Source: Lachnospiraceae bacterium
GTDB taxonomy: Bacteria > Bacillota_A > Clostridia > Lachnospirales > Lachnospiraceae
Assembly (NCBI GenBank): GCA_017960415.1
Contig: JAGCZE010000173.1
Coordinates: 1-6,781 of the forward strand
Direction: 5' to 3'
Length of the DNA: 6,781 nucleotides
Part shown: piece after piece, positions 6,547 to 6,781 of the stretch
Layout of the letters: each line of letters opens with the position of its first letter
How positions within the stretch are numbered: the stretch's first letter is position 1
The notes under the pieces: model-generated
What the model was told of the DNA's origin: nothing
The model's database searches: none
Seen by the model: only the letters and a program-made list of their open reading frames with translations
Made by a program: the position numbers and the translations under genes

Positions 6547-6575
6547 TATATAACACATATAAAATATTATGTCAA
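6547..6575 (-). promoter_or_regulatory. Sigma-A-type promoter of the GGDEF gene
   Basis: On the minus strand a consensus -35 TTGACA (6575-6570) is followed after 17 bp by TATATA (6552-6547), preceded by a TGT extended -10 element. The predicted start of transcription is near 6540, giving a leader of about 69 nt. The next 6-mer frame (TATAAT, 19-bp spacer) is an alternative -10. The promoter sits exactly between the two copies of the palindrome. Confidence 0.72.
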
Positions 6576-6576
6576 G

Positions 6577-6597
6577 ATATTATTTCAGAAATAATAT
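6577..6597. promoter_or_regulatory. Palindromic operator candidate, copy 2 (abutting the GGDEF -35 box)
   Basis: Same 10-bp arms ATATTATTTC / GAAATAATAT as copy 1, with A as the central base. It ends one base from the TTGACA of the minus-strand promoter. Centre-to-centre distance to copy 1 is 65 bp, about six helical turns. An incomplete half-site (ATATTAT at 6564-6570) lies between them. Confidence 0.75.
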
Positions 6598-6641
6598 TGC
6601 TAAATAGTTTTACGTCAAACGCAGTCTTTGGCAAAATCTGC

Positions 6642-6670
6642 TTGACAAAGTAATACCCCTTTGATATACT
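6642..6670 (+). promoter_or_regulatory. Sigma-A-type promoter of the tRNA-Ser gene
   Basis: TTGACA at 6642-6647, a 17-bp spacer, and TATACT at 6665-6670 form a near-consensus housekeeping promoter. Transcription should begin near 6677, about 70 nt before the tRNA. It is divergent from the GGDEF promoter, and the -35 box lies 44 bp beyond operator copy 2. Confidence 0.8.
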
Positions 6671-6679
6671 ACCTGTTGT

Positions 6680-6712
6680 CGGTATTGATGTGAAGGCATT
6701 TCACTTATACCG
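6680..6712 (+). other. Stem-loop in the tRNA-Ser leader
   Basis: CGGTAT (6680-6685) pairs with ATACCG (6707-6712), and an inner GTGAA (6690-6694) pairs with TTCAC (6700-6704) around a 5-nt loop. A smaller hairpin follows (GAACT 6725-6729 with AGTTC 6734-6738). No T-run follows either one, so they are not terminators. They are probably structure in the 5' leader removed by RNase P. Confidence 0.45.
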
Positions 6713-6745
6713 GAATTGAATAATGAACTGTAAAGTTCGACATCT

Positions 6746-6781
6746 GGAGAAGTACTCAAGAGGCCGAAGAGGCGCCCCTGC
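6746..6781 (+). tRNA. tRNA-Ser, probably anticodon GCU, 3' truncated by the window end
   Basis: The 5' half of a serine tRNA is visible: acceptor strand GGAGAAG (6746-6752), TA at positions 8-9, D-stem CTC (6755-6757) pairing with GAG (6769-6771) around a loop containing GG, then the 5' anticodon strand CGCCC and loop start C-T-G-C. The last two bases are anticodon positions 34-35 (G, C). With U36, as in the usual Firmicute gene of this type, it would read AGC/AGU codons. The third anticodon base, variable arm, T-arm and 3' acceptor strand lie outside the window. Confidence 0.85.

Noticed and set aside
6472..6558. Longer N-terminus for the GGDEF protein starting at 6558
   Set aside because: The extension would run through operator copy 1 and start upstream of the predicted transcription start, while a near-perfect ribosome binding site supports the ATG at 6471.

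Overview
The window reads as chromosomal DNA from a low-to-mid GC Gram-positive anaerobe, most likely a Clostridia member of the Lachnospiraceae/Butyrivibrio kind. The reasons are strong AGGAGG-type ribosome binding sites, sigma-A-type TTGACA/TATAAT promoters, a two-subunit class I iron-sulfur fumarase, a Cache/PAS-like/HisKA/REC/HPt kinase style common in that family, and a tRNA-Ser whose 5' half looks Firmicute-like. The family assignment is inference from recall, not a database result.

Positions 1-5684 hold four plus-strand genes with short gaps (27, 69 and 5 nt) and no visible internal promoter, so they look like one operon. The order is fumarase alpha subunit (5' end cut by the window edge), a hybrid sensor histidine kinase, a double-receiver response regulator, and fumarase beta subunit. 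The two fumarase subunits are normally adjacent or fused. Here a two-protein phosphorelay sits between them. Kinase and regulator together supply a full His-Asp-His-Asp chain. The kinase gene carries an in-frame TAA (1696-1698) inside its extracellular Cache domain, and homologous coding sequence continues in the same frame on both sides. The gene is therefore a nonsense-interrupted pseudogene, a split gene with restart, or a sequencing/assembly error. The fumarase beta subunit has an insert of about 45 residues built from three tandem 11-residue repeats.

Positions 5749-6471 (minus strand, convergent with the operon) encode a 240-residue GGDEF protein with an intact GGDEF signature and a C-terminal segment that looks like a ribbon-helix-helix DNA-binding domain. 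Its promoter is bracketed by two copies of the same 21-bp palindrome, one touching the -35 box and one just after the predicted start point. This suggests an autoregulatory transcription factor that contains a cyclic-di-GMP synthase domain, and it is the most interesting signal in the window.

Positions 6642-6781 (plus strand, divergent from the GGDEF gene) hold a near-consensus promoter, a leader with a stem-loop, and the first 36 nt of a tRNA-Ser gene, probably anticodon GCU, cut by the window end.
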